Shown here: positions 1 through 8,189 of the stretch, in pieces
Layout: each line of letters starts with the position of its first letter
How positions within the stretch are numbered: the stretch's first letter is position 1
Assembly: GCA_003150615.1 (NCBI GenBank)
Contig: QALN01000003.1
Location: forward strand, 1 to 64,000
Direction: 5' to 3'
Length of the DNA stretch: 64,000 nt
Origin: Flavobacteriales bacterium
Lineage (GTDB): Bacteria; Bacteroidota; Bacteroidia; Flavobacteriales; UBA1820
Translations under genes and position numbers: made by a program
The notes under the pieces: model-generated
Database searches by the model: none
The model's input: the letters and a program-made list of their open reading frames with translations, nothing else
Told to the model about the DNA's origin: nothing

Positions 1-358
<358 letters not shown>

Positions 359-467
359 CAGAAGAACAACAACAAAAATACGTTTCAGCCAGTCTGCTCT
401 AGTAGTGTTATCTCCTTATCGCTCAATATGTCAATAAAATAACGCCTTAAGCGGCGGTAAACAGCTT

Positions 468-576
<109 letters not shown>

Positions 577-584
577 TTTTAGAT

Positions 585-625
585 AACGAGCCCCGTGAAG
601 TCAATTTTTACGGGCTCGTTTTTTA
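585..625 (+). terminator. rRNA operon terminator hairpin
   Basis: The stem AACGAGCCC pairs with GGGCTCGTT around a loop of roughly 16 bases and is followed by a run of T. It lies just after the 5S gene. The tRNA-Thr gene comes only 27 bases later, so readthrough or processing from the rRNA transcript is possible. Confidence 0.75.
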
Positions 626-651
626 TGGAACACACGTGAAAATCGTGCGCG

Positions 652-727
<76 letters not shown>

Positions 728-733
728 TCCCCT

Positions 734-769
734 CCCCCCGTTACATATATTTGTAACGGGGGGTTTATT
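734..769 (+). terminator. terminator after tRNA-Thr
   Basis: A perfect 12-bp stem (CCCCCCGTTACA at 734-745 with its complement at 752-763) has a 6-base loop and is followed by TTTATTTT. This is a strong intrinsic terminator shape closing the rRNA/tRNA unit. Confidence 0.85.
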
Positions 770-881
770 TTAGAAAATGAGCGATTATTGTTGCTTTAAA
801 TATGAATATGTTTTTATATTTTGGCAAGAAATTAAACGTTAGCTTTACTGTATATAATATTATTCTATGTAATTTGTTATC

Positions 882-1562
882 ATGACTATGAAAAGATTTG
901 TTCTTGCCTTGTTCGTTGCTTTGTTATTTCAATTTGCTTATGCTCAGGAGGCAGCACTGGAAGAAAATAAGGATATAGTGGAAACAAAAATAGGTGCGAA
1001 CCTTAATTTCCTTCTTGGAAAGAAAAAAAATATGATGCTTTCAACGATGTTAAGGTCTGTGCATAATAATAGTATGAAAGGCGAGACATTCCTTAATTTT
1101 AAAGGTATTGAAGCGGAAGTGTATTTTCAGATACCTGTGATGAAGTATCTCGGTTTTTTTATCGATGCGGAGGCTGATGTGAATAAAGAACTGGACAGTT
1201 ATCTTTGTTTCTCGACGGGGTTTAACTCGACATACAACATAGGGCGTTTTTTTGTATTTGGTGAATTGAAATACAGTACATGCCGTAATATTACTTATTT
1301 TAATCACGACAGTAATCCGCATTTGAAGTATAAAGCCGGTGCAGGGGTTAATATAGTGGAAGATTTATGCGCTTTCTCTTCACATGTCATACTACCGCAT
1401 GATTTGTCTTCCAATTCCATAGACAATACTGAGATATGGGCTAAATTGGATTTTAAATTGTCCCGGAGCATAGGATTGATGGTGGCTTATGCATGGACTG
1501 ACGAATTCGGCGATTCACGTAATGTACACAGCCCCAGGGTAAATCTTTCATATAGTTTTTAG
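882..1562 (+). CDS. small secreted protein, probable outer-membrane beta-barrel, function unknown
   Basis: The 226-residue product starts with a clear signal peptide (positive MKRF, hydrophobic core, AYA-QE cleavage site near residue 21). The mature part has alternating polar and aromatic residues and ends in ...LSYSF. A C-terminal Phe is typical of outer-membrane beta-barrels recognised by the BAM complex. No enzyme motif is visible. ATG codons at 882 and 888 are both possible; the second removes only Met-Thr and leaves a more usual signal peptide. The gene stands alone between tRNA-Thr and tRNA-Ala, has A/T-rich codon use, and ends before a hairpin terminator. The barrel assignment is inferred from sequence pattern only. 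Confidence 0.75.
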   Translation: MTMKRFVLALFVALLFQFAYAQEAALEENKDIVETKIGANLNFLLGKKKNMMLSTMLRSVHNNSMKGETFLNFKGIEAEVYFQIPVMKYLGFFIDAEADVNKELDSYLCFSTGFNSTYNIGRFFVFGELKYSTCRNITYFNHDSNPHLKYKAGAGVNIVEDLCAFSSHVILPHDLSSNSIDNTEIWAKLDFKLSRSIGLMVAYAWTDEFGDSRNVHSPRVNLSYSF

Positions 1563-1598
1563 TGGATATTCAGTAGGAATAGATCCTGTCACGTAATT

Positions 1599-1636
1599 AA
1601 AAAACGCCTTGTAATTTATTACAAGGCGTTTTTTTG
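1599..1636. terminator. bidirectional terminator
   Basis: The stem CGCCTTGTAA (1605-1614) pairs with TTACAAGGCG (1619-1628) and is flanked by an A run on the left and a T run on the right. It can therefore end transcription of the upstream plus-strand gene and of tRNA-Ala on the minus strand. Confidence 0.85.
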
Positions 1637-1710
<74 letters not shown>

Positions 1711-1755
1711 TTTTTTCAGGCCATGCAAATATAAATGTTTTTTCCGGAAAAAATG

Positions 1756-2169
1756 TCATTGTGCGTTTATTTTTGTTTCCAGTGCCATTTGTTTTATGCT
1801 TAAAAGAAATTTTTTATCGTAGCTTTCGAGGATGAACGGTTCGCCCGACGAAAAAGTTATTACCAACCTATATTTGCGGGTGTTCTTGTTCAGGACAAAA
1901 AATAGCCAAAAAACTGTCATTGCCAGCATTATTGCAATCCATATTATTGGGGCTTGTATGTAAATAATCGTAACGACTATTATGCCTATGGCAGGATATA
2001 GCCATGTTTCGCATTTAGTGCGTTTGCTCATGGTTACTTCTGCGACTTTTTTGCTTTCCAGTATCTTGATGATATCTTTTTGTGTATCATGACTGCAATC
2101 GGGATATTCTGGTATCGTTGCATCAGCTTTCGTTTTCCTGCCGGAAACAGGGGCTTTCGCGGTATTCAT
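1756..2169 (-). CDS. small membrane protein, DUF6232-like
   Basis: This is a 137-residue protein. A polar N-terminal half carries a short segment (about residues 30-50) that may pack as strand and helix. Two adjacent membrane segments follow at about 57-95, then a C-terminal cytoplasmic tail reading YRLVITFSSGEPFILES. That layout (two membrane spans, then a strand pair reading 'TFSSGE', then a helix of about 20 residues) resembles DUF6232 proteins, whose function is not known. I recognise the pattern by eye, so the family name is tentative. The gene is divergent from the XRE regulator that begins about 48 bases away; the two may form a regulated pair. It is more A/T-rich than most of the window. 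Confidence 0.7.
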   Translation of the reverse strand: MNTAKAPVSGRKTKADATIPEYPDCSHDTQKDIIKILESKKVAEVTMSKRTKCETWLYPAIGIIVVTIIYIQAPIIWIAIMLAMTVFWLFFVLNKNTRKYRLVITFSSGEPFILESYDKKFLLSIKQMALETKINAQ

Positions 2170-2216
2170 AATGGTTTTATTTACAAACGGGGCGACTTAT
2201 TATATATGATAATCAT

Positions 2217-2525
2217 TTGGCAAAGATAAATAAAAAACTTTACCAAATAATTATCGATGCAGAAATGACAGAAGATGTAATGTTAAAAACGGTGGGGAAG
2301 AACATTAAAAATGTCCGTGTGGAAAAAAAGATATTACAGCAGGATTTGGCAGCCATATGCAATATAGAGACTCCGAACATGTCCAGGATAGAAAACGGAA
2401 GGACTAATATGACATTGAAGACGCTTTTTAAGATAAGCGAAGCTCTGGGTGTGGAAATGTATAAGTTGCTCTTATGCGATAATTCAGGCGGTAAGAAGAA
2501 CGGAGATAAATTAAAAAAGCCATAG
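2217..2525 (+). CDS. XRE-family helix-turn-helix transcriptional regulator
   Basis: This is a 102-residue DNA-binding protein. Residues about 25-85 form an HTH_3/XRE domain: KNIKNVRVEKKILQQDLA (helices 1-2), the recognition helix in ETPNMSRIENG, and TLFKISEALGVEMYKLL (helix 5). Family members are Cro/C1-like repressors or activators. The longest reading uses TTG at 2217; ATG at 2265 or 2280 would leave the domain intact, so the start is uncertain. It is divergent from the DUF6232-like gene and may control it through the 47-base gap between them. The stop codon lies inside the terminator stem. Confidence 0.85.
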   Translation: MAKINKKLYQIIIDAEMTEDVMLKTVGKNIKNVRVEKKILQQDLAAICNIETPNMSRIENGRTNMTLKTLFKISEALGVEMYKLLLCDNSGGKKNGDKLKKP

Positions 2526-2556
2526 AAAACCGTTTGTCTCTATGGCTTTGTTTTTA
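2513..2556. terminator. bidirectional terminator between convergent genes
   Basis: AAGCCATAGA (2517-2526) pairs with TCTATGGCTT (2539-2548), with A-rich sequence on the left and TGTTTTT on the right. It serves the XRE gene (plus) and the DUF349 gene (minus), and its left arm overlaps the XRE stop codon. Confidence 0.8.
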
Positions 2557-2576
2557 TAGGCAGTTGTACGGGAATA

Positions 2577-4535
2577 TCAGTCTAATTTGACCGAACGTAT
2601 ATAGGCGAGTTTTTCCTTCCATTGTTCCAGTATGGCTGATTCCCGTTCTATTTTTTTATTTACCTCCCGTACCAACGGATTGTCAGCACTTCCGGAAGAG
2701 AAAAATTCGATGTTGTTTTTCAATTGCTGCACTTCGCGGGTTATCTCGTCGATTTTTCGGCGAACGTAGTCGGATTCGGAATAGAATTTGGCCTTGTTGC
2801 CTTCTTCCACGATCTGATCTATCTTGTCTTTGAAGCGCATCTGGCTTACTTCGCGCTTACTTATCTTAAGCTGGTCGAAGTAGCTGTCGACAAGGCTATT
2901 GAACTTGTCTTCCAGGTTTTTGGCCGAACGCGGTATGCGCCCTGCGGCTCTCCATTTTGCCGTTATGGATTTTAGTTCCTCCAGAGATTTGTCTATATCG
3001 TCCGAGACCTTAAATGCTTCCGCCTGGGCCATTATTTCTTCTTTAGCCTTAAGGTTGGCTGCCAGCGACGCATCTCCGCTTTTGCGGTTTTCGGACATGT
3101 TGTCGAAAAAATGGTTGCATGCGGCACGGAATCTCGCCCACAGTTCGTCGGATTTCTGTCGAGGCACATGGCCTATCTCTTTCCATTTCGCTTGCAGAGA
3201 TTTCAGTTCCGCGGATGTTTGGTTCCATTCGGTGGAGTCTTTTATTTCCTCTGCGCGTTCGACAAGGGCTTGTTTTTCCGCCAGATTGGATACCTGGGAA
3301 CGTTTAAGTTCTTTATAATAGTTGTTTTTCGCCTGGTTGAACAGCCTGTTGACTTCTTTGAACCGTTCCCATATTTCGGAGTTGCGGGAATCGGGTACGG
3401 GTCCTGACGTACGGAACTGTTCTTTCAGCGATTCGACTTCCGCTATTTTTTTCTGCCATCCGTCGTGCGAGGCGGCTCCTTCTTTAGCTAGGGCTTCTAT
3501 TTTTTCACAAGAAGCGAGTTTGGCATCCATATTGGCGCGAAGGGTCTCTTTTTGTGTTTTGAGGAACTGGTGACGGCGTTCGTGTATGGCGCGTGTGGCA
3601 GCACTGAAACGTTCCCATATCTGGTCGCGGTATTCAGATGCTACGGGGCCTGTATCTTCTTTCCACATTTTGTGGAGGAGTTGCAATTCCTCGAACGCTT
3701 TCTTTATCGAAGGTTCGTTGATGAGTTCTTCGGCACGGGCTATGATTTTGTTTTTGTCGGCCAAGTTGCGTTCGAACTCCATGTCGCGGAATTCTCGATT
3801 CAGTTTGAGGTAGTCGAAAAAGCGTTCTACGTGGTGCTGGTAGGTCTGCCATACGGCGGACGACTGTTCGCGCGGAACCATGCCGCATTTGCGCCAGCGG
3901 GCCTGTATGTTGTGGAATTCCTTTATAGATGCGTTTTCTTCTTTTTCTATAAGGTCTTTCAGTTCGTCTATCAGAGCCAGACGCTCTTCGAGGTTGGCTT
4001 TTTGTTCCACAGCCATTTGCGCAGAGTATTTGTCGCGTTTTTCGCGGTATGTTTCCCAAAGTGATGAAAAACGTTCCTTAAGAGAGGACGTTTCATTGTT
4101 CCCCTCCGTGGCGGCTTCCGGTTCGTATGAAGTGTTTTCTGTCGTTTTGGACGATATGAAAGAGTCGAAAGCTTCTTTGAGTGCCCTTACCTGCCTGTTT
4201 ATGTGCTGTACGGGCTCTTCCAGAAGTGCTCCGAATTCTGATATGAGTTCTTCGGCGGATAGTTTCCTATAGTCTTTTTGTTCGCGTTCTTCTTTCTCTT
4301 TCGCAACTTCGGCCGGATCCTGTTCTTTGCCGTCCGTACCGTCTTTTTGGGAAGGCTGCTGTTCTGAGGCGGATGTTTCCTCTATCCGTTCTTCATTTTT
4401 TTCTTCTTCTTTTTCCGCGCATTCGGGTGCTTCCTGTGCGTGCGTTTCTACAGCTCCGTCCTGTGCGGGGCTTTGGATTTGTCCTTCCGCTTGGTTTTCA
4501 GGCAGAATGTCTTTGGTGGTGTCTTGTGAAGTCAT
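2577..4535 (-). CDS. DUF349 repeat protein
   Basis: This is a 652-residue, mostly helical and highly charged protein. The first ~95 residues are acidic and Gln/Glu-rich, probably disordered. After that come five copies of the DUF349 motif, a helical unit with the pattern W+..G.VP......W.RF..A...FF. The copies are recognisable at WRKCGMVP, WKEDTGPV, FRTSGPVP, WKEIGHVP and WRAAGRIP. The C-terminus is a coiled coil. DUF349 proteins are widespread in Bacteroidota and Actinomycetota but have no firmly assigned job. There is no signal peptide, so it is probably cytoplasmic. It lies 58 bases downstream of aroE on the same strand and is likely the last gene of the popT-aroE operon. Confidence 0.9.
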   Translation of the reverse strand: MTSQDTTKDILPENQAEGQIQSPAQDGAVETHAQEAPECAEKEEEKNEERIEETSASEQQPSQKDGTDGKEQDPAEVAKEKEEREQKDYRKLSAEELISEFGALLEEPVQHINRQVRALKEAFDSFISSKTTENTSYEPEAATEGNNETSSLKERFSSLWETYREKRDKYSAQMAVEQKANLEERLALIDELKDLIEKEENASIKEFHNIQARWRKCGMVPREQSSAVWQTYQHHVERFFDYLKLNREFRDMEFERNLADKNKIIARAEELINEPSIKKAFEELQLLHKMWKEDTGPVASEYRDQIWERFSAATRAIHERRHQFLKTQKETLRANMDAKLASCEKIEALAKEGAASHDGWQKKIAEVESLKEQFRTSGPVPDSRNSEIWERFKEVNRLFNQAKNNYYKELKRSQVSNLAEKQALVERAEEIKDSTEWNQTSAELKSLQAKWKEIGHVPRQKSDELWARFRAACNHFFDNMSENRKSGDASLAANLKAKEEIMAQAEAFKVSDDIDKSLEELKSITAKWRAAGRIPRSAKNLEDKFNSLVDSYFDQLKISKREVSQMRFKDKIDQIVEEGNKAKFYSESDYVRRKIDEITREVQQLKNNIEFFSSGSADNPLVREVNKKIERESAILEQWKEKLAYIRSVKLD

Positions 4536-4593
4536 GATATCGGAAAATACGTTTTTATCTGTTGCAAAAACAAATATATAAATTTCAAATGTC

Positions 4594-5328
4594 TTATTGC
4601 CATAATTCCCATGATTTTTCTGCCTGTAAAGCGAGCATGGTAAGGCCGTTGGATACCGACGCGCCGTTTTCTCTGCCTTTTTTCATGAACAGAGTTTCCT
4701 GCGGGTTGTACACCAGGTCGAACAGTAGGTTGTCCGGGCCTAACGACCCGTACGGTATGTCAGGGCATGTATCCGTACGGGGAAAAGTGCCCAGTGGCGT
4801 GGTATTGACTATAAGAGGGCATGATTTTACATGTGCCTGCGTCAGTTCGGAATATGTCAGAAAGCGGCTTTCCCCGCGTTTTTCCCTTGATACGAAAAAA
4901 TAGTCTATGCCGAGCCCGTTAAGTACGTAAGCAACAGCTTTGGACGCACCGCCGGTGCCGAGTATAAGCGCCCTCTGGTGGCGGCTCTCCAGAAACGGAG
5001 CCAACGCCTGCCTGAAACCGTACACGTCGCTGTTGTATCCGCTCAGATGGCCGTCGGGCGATACTTTTACGGTGTTCACCGCACCTATTTGACGCGCCTC
5101 GTCCGATATTTCGTCCAAAAGGGACATTATTTCCACTTTGTATGGTATGGTGACGTTCAGTCCGCATATATCGCTGTCTGCGAGTACGTCCTTTACGTTT
5201 TCTATGTCCTGTATGTCGAATATTCGGTAAGAACAATCGCTTATACCCTCGCGTGCGAATTTCTCGGAGAAATATTTCTCGGAAAAGGAATACGATATGT
5301 TTTTCCCTATCAGTCCGTATTTTTTCAT
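4594..5328 (-). CDS. aroE: shikimate dehydrogenase
   Basis: The enzyme catalyses NADP-dependent reduction of 3-dehydroshikimate to shikimate in aromatic amino acid synthesis. The 244-residue protein shows the substrate-binding NVTIPYK at residues 58-64 with catalytic Lys64. GAVNTV lies at 82-87, the NSD motif with catalytic Asp101 at 99-101, and the dinucleotide loop GTGGASK at 124-130. It is slightly shorter than the ~270-residue E. coli enzyme, as is usual in this phylum. It starts 13 bases after popT, so the two are almost certainly co-transcribed. Confidence 0.95.
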   Translation of the reverse strand: MKKYGLIGKNISYSFSEKYFSEKFAREGISDCSYRIFDIQDIENVKDVLADSDICGLNVTIPYKVEIMSLLDEISDEARQIGAVNTVKVSPDGHLSGYNSDVYGFRQALAPFLESRHQRALILGTGGASKAVAYVLNGLGIDYFFVSREKRGESRFLTYSELTQAHVKSCPLIVNTTPLGTFPRTDTCPDIPYGSLGPDNLLFDLVYNPQETLFMKKGRENGASVSNGLTMLALQAEKSWELWQ

Positions 5329-5341
5329 GTCATTTGCCTTT

Positions 5342-6409
5342 TTATGCGGGTATTTTTGCCTTTGAGGCGTGTGTTTTCCCGTTCTCTTTAAGACGCGCCC
5401 CGTAGGCTTCGACTTTTATTATGAGTATCATTCCGAATATTATCAGCGCTACGGCAGCCCATGTTGTCATGGAATAGAGCGGCGGAAGATAATGTTCGAA
5501 GCCGATGAGCGTTTCGTGGCGCACACCTGTGGTTTCGGTCATCACGTATATGTTGTTTTTCCAGGGCCACATTATGCTCAGGGAACCGGCTATAAAACCG
5601 ATTATCATGGCCGTAACGTTGGCTCTCCAGTGTTTGAGCAGGTATCCGAGTATGTGTGAAAATATCACCACGCCGATGAGCGTCCCGGCAGTGAACACTC
5701 CGCAGACTTTTACCAGATGCATCTGTTCCATGTCGTACAGCGGTGACAGGTCGTTGGCAAGCAGTTTTTGTGCGGTGTGGAACACGGCGTTGACAGAATC
5801 GACCATCAACAGTTTGTAGTTGCCTATTATCATAAGCAGGAACGAACCCGACAGTCCGGGCAACGTCATTCCGCATACGCTTAGGAATCCGCACAGAAAT
5901 ATGACGGCCATGTTGTCGTCGGAGGCTGTTTTGTAATCGAACATGGATACCGAAATACCGATAAACAGTCCTATCAGCATCATTTTCACCGTGCCTGCCC
6001 GCCAGCTGTCATATTTTTTCACCAGGAAAAACAGCGAACCGAGTACCATGCCGAAAAATACGGCCCATATCTGTATGCTGTAATGGTCCATAAGGAAGTC
6101 TATCAGCAGCGATACGGAAAAAAAACTCGTCACCGTACCTCCGAGTATGCACAGGAGGAATCCCATGTTGGTATAGCGGTAGAATTTGCGCACGCGTCCG
6201 GCCATAAGCAGGCGGAACGCCTTTTTGTTTATCCTTTGCAGGGAAAATATGAATTCTTCGTAAAAACCGGCGACGAAAGCCACTGTGCCGCCGGAAACGC
6301 CGGGCACTTTGTTGGCCGAACCCATGAGAATACCTTTGAACCACAGTACGGCATAGTCGACCGCGCTGCGTTTTTTAGTCGCCGGATGTACTTTCCTGTT
6401 TCTGCGCAT
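5342..6409 (-). CDS. popT: DUF368 membrane protein, polyprenyl-phosphate transporter (PopT type)
   Basis: This 355-residue integral membrane protein has about eight to ten hydrophobic segments. It shows the two inverted-repeat signature loops of the DUF368 family: PGVSGGT at residues 36-42 and LPGLSGS near residue 180. DUF368 proteins have been identified as flippases that return undecaprenyl phosphate to the cytoplasmic face for reuse in cell wall and O-antigen synthesis. The gene is divergent from ddl, another cell-wall gene, and heads the unit popT-aroE-DUF349. A -7 box for this strand lies at 6498-6505. The gene symbol follows the family; the transport role here is by homology. Confidence 0.88.
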   Translation of the reverse strand: MRRNRKVHPATKKRSAVDYAVLWFKGILMGSANKVPGVSGGTVAFVAGFYEEFIFSLQRINKKAFRLLMAGRVRKFYRYTNMGFLLCILGGTVTSFFSVSLLIDFLMDHYSIQIWAVFFGMVLGSLFFLVKKYDSWRAGTVKMMLIGLFIGISVSMFDYKTASDDNMAVIFLCGFLSVCGMTLPGLSGSFLLMIIGNYKLLMVDSVNAVFHTAQKLLANDLSPLYDMEQMHLVKVCGVFTAGTLIGVVIFSHILGYLLKHWRANVTAMIIGFIAGSLSIMWPWKNNIYVMTETTGVRHETLIGFEHYLPPLYSMTTWAAVALIIFGMILIIKVEAYGARLKENGKTHASKAKIPA

Positions 6410-6497
6410 GTATCATTGCGGGATGCGTCTCCTGCATGTGGATAATGATGACCGGGAGAACGCCCGGTGTGGTTTTTAGTGAAAATGTTATGACCCA

Positions 6498-6505
6498 CAA
6501 ATGTA
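6498..6505 (-). promoter_or_regulatory. -7 promoter box for popT operon
   Basis: Read on the minus strand this is TACATTTG, a full match to the Bacteroidota -7 consensus TAnnTTTG. A TTTA, close to the -33 TTTG, lies about 18 bases upstream. Transcription would start near 6491, giving a leader of about 80 bases. It faces the ddl promoter 57 bases away. Confidence 0.6.
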
Positions 6506-6562
6506 AACTTTTTTTGGGTAAAATAAACCACGGCGCATATCATGTTTTTACAGTTAAAAACA

Positions 6563-6570
6563 TAACTTTG
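6563..6570 (+). promoter_or_regulatory. -7 promoter box for ddl
   Basis: TAACTTTG is a full match to TAnnTTTG. The start of transcription would be near 6577, about 35 bases before the ddl GTG start. No clear -33 TTTG is visible at the usual distance. Confidence 0.55.
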
Positions 6571-6611
6571 CCATTTGTAACAACAGTTAGGTGTAAAAAC
6601 ACAGGACGAAA

Positions 6612-7589
6612 GTGAAAAAGAACATAGCAGTGATAATGGGAGGATATTCCTCCGAACGGCTCATTTCGCTCAAATCGGGCGGGGTAGTGTGCCGCAATCT
6701 GGATAAGGAAAAATACAATGTCTATCCCGTGGACATATCCAGGGACGGCTGGTATTACATAAATGAACTGGATGAGAAATATCCGGTGGATATGAATGAT
6801 TTTACCGTGACGGTGGACGGCGAGAAAGTACGTTTCGACGCGGTGTTCAACGCCATACACGGCAACCCCGGTGAAAATGGCCTGATGCAGGCTTATTTCG
6901 AACTTTTGGGTGTCAGGCATACCTCGTGCGGACATTTCGAATCGGCGCTTACTTTTAACAAGCGCGAATGCATAGCCGTAGTGCGTCAGTACGGAATAAA
7001 TACGGCAAAATCCGTGTTCATGACCAAAGGCGATGCGGTCGACGCCGATGCTATAATATCCCGTGTGGGACTTCCGTGTTTCGTAAAACCTAACCGCGCA
7101 GGTTCCTCGTTCGGTATAACCAAGGTGTATAAAAAGGAAGAACTGCCGGCGGCACTCGAAGAAGCCTACAAGGAGGATTCCGAGATACTGATAGAGTCGT
7201 TCCTCGACGGACGCGAAGTGTCGGTAGGAGTGATGAGAATAAACGGCCGCGTGACGGTACTGCCTATAACCGAAATAGTGTCCATGAACGACTTTTTCGA
7301 CTATAAGGCCAAATACGAAGGACGCTCCAAAGAAATAACCCCCGCCGATCTTCCTGCCGATATAGAAGCAAAAGTAAAGGAAGCTGCCGCCAGGACGTAT
7401 GAAAAACTCAACATGAAAGGAGTTGCGCGTTCCGAGTTCATAATAGTGGACGGACAGCCTCATTTTCTTGAAATAAATACCTGTCCCGGATTGTCGGCGG
7501 CCAGCATAGTGCCACAGCAGGCGCGGGCCATGGGAATGGAACTGCCTGAATTTTTCGGCGAACTGGTGCGTCAGGCGCTCGAAGATTGA
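6612..7589 (+). CDS. ddl: D-alanine--D-alanine ligase
   Basis: The enzyme joins two D-Ala molecules with ATP hydrolysis to make the peptidoglycan precursor dipeptide. The 325-residue protein is an ATP-grasp enzyme. It has the N-terminal GGYSSE loop at residues 10-15, HGNPGE at 83-88 and the Lys-containing FVKPNRAGSS ATP loop in the middle. The metal-binding EINTCPG lies at 287-293 near the C-terminus. The start is GTG at 6612, because the MKKNIAVIMGG N-terminus fits the family exactly. It is followed by coaD and metG on the same strand, with gaps of about 60 bases. Confidence 0.96.
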   Translation: MKKNIAVIMGGYSSERLISLKSGGVVCRNLDKEKYNVYPVDISRDGWYYINELDEKYPVDMNDFTVTVDGEKVRFDAVFNAIHGNPGENGLMQAYFELLGVRHTSCGHFESALTFNKRECIAVVRQYGINTAKSVFMTKGDAVDADAIISRVGLPCFVKPNRAGSSFGITKVYKKEELPAALEEAYKEDSEILIESFLDGREVSVGVMRINGRVTVLPITEIVSMNDFFDYKAKYEGRSKEITPADLPADIEAKVKEAAARTYEKLNMKGVARSEFIIVDGQPHFLEINTCPGLSAASIVPQQARAMGMELPEFFGELVRQALED

Positions 7590-7651
7590 CGGAAAAAACA
7601 ACGGCGTAAGCCTGAAAAAACGACGATATGTGTAAAATGGAGGAAAAACAG

Positions 7652-8128
7652 ATGAAAACAGCCGTGTTCCCCGGTTCGTTCGACCCGCTTACAAACGGCC
7701 ATTGCGATATCATAGCCCGTGCTCTTCCGCTTTTCGACAGGATAATCATGGCTGTGGGACGCAACAGCGACAAGAAATACATGTTCTCGCTCCAGCAGCG
7801 CATAGGTTTCATAAAAGAGACTTACCGGGACGAACCGAAGATAGAAGTGACCAGTTACGACGGCATGACTGTCGATTATTGCCGCAGTGTAGGCGCGCAG
7901 TTCATGTTGCGCGGTCTGCGCAACCCTTCCGACTTCGAGTTTGAAAAGGCGATAGCTCAGACCAACCGCCGCCTTTGTCCGGATATAGAAACGGTATTTT
8001 TGCTCACTTCCTCCGGATATTCTTTTATCAGTTCGTCGATAGTGCGTGAGATATTGCTTTACAACGGAGATGTTGGCAAACTGACCCCGCCGGCAGTGAG
8101 CCGTTATGTGAGCGAAAACAGGAAATGA
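7652..8128 (+). CDS. coaD: phosphopantetheine adenylyltransferase
   Basis: The enzyme transfers AMP from ATP to 4'-phosphopantetheine, the fourth step of coenzyme A synthesis. The 158-residue length matches the family. GSFDPLTNGH at residues 8-17 carries the nucleotidyltransferase (T/H)xGH motif, RGLR is at 87-90, and ISSSIVRE at 126-133 is the second ATP-binding motif. ATG at 7652 is chosen because a good ribosome site (TGGAGG) sits about 9 bases before it; an in-frame ATG at 7628 would add eight residues not seen in the family. It lies between ddl and metG. Confidence 0.96.
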   Translation: MKTAVFPGSFDPLTNGHCDIIARALPLFDRIIMAVGRNSDKKYMFSLQQRIGFIKETYRDEPKIEVTSYDGMTVDYCRSVGAQFMLRGLRNPSDFEFEKAIAQTNRRLCPDIETVFLLTSSGYSFISSSIVREILLYNGDVGKLTPPAVSRYVSENRK

Positions 8129-8189
8129 TTTCAACGCCCGATGGATTTTTCCAGCTGCGGGCCAACAAAATAATATTTAAATCGAAGAA

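Noticed and set aside
6540..7601. Long open frame on the minus strand across ddl
   Set aside because: It is antisense to a clear enzyme gene, is His/Tyr/Arg-rich as expected for an antisense shadow, and has no recognisable domain.
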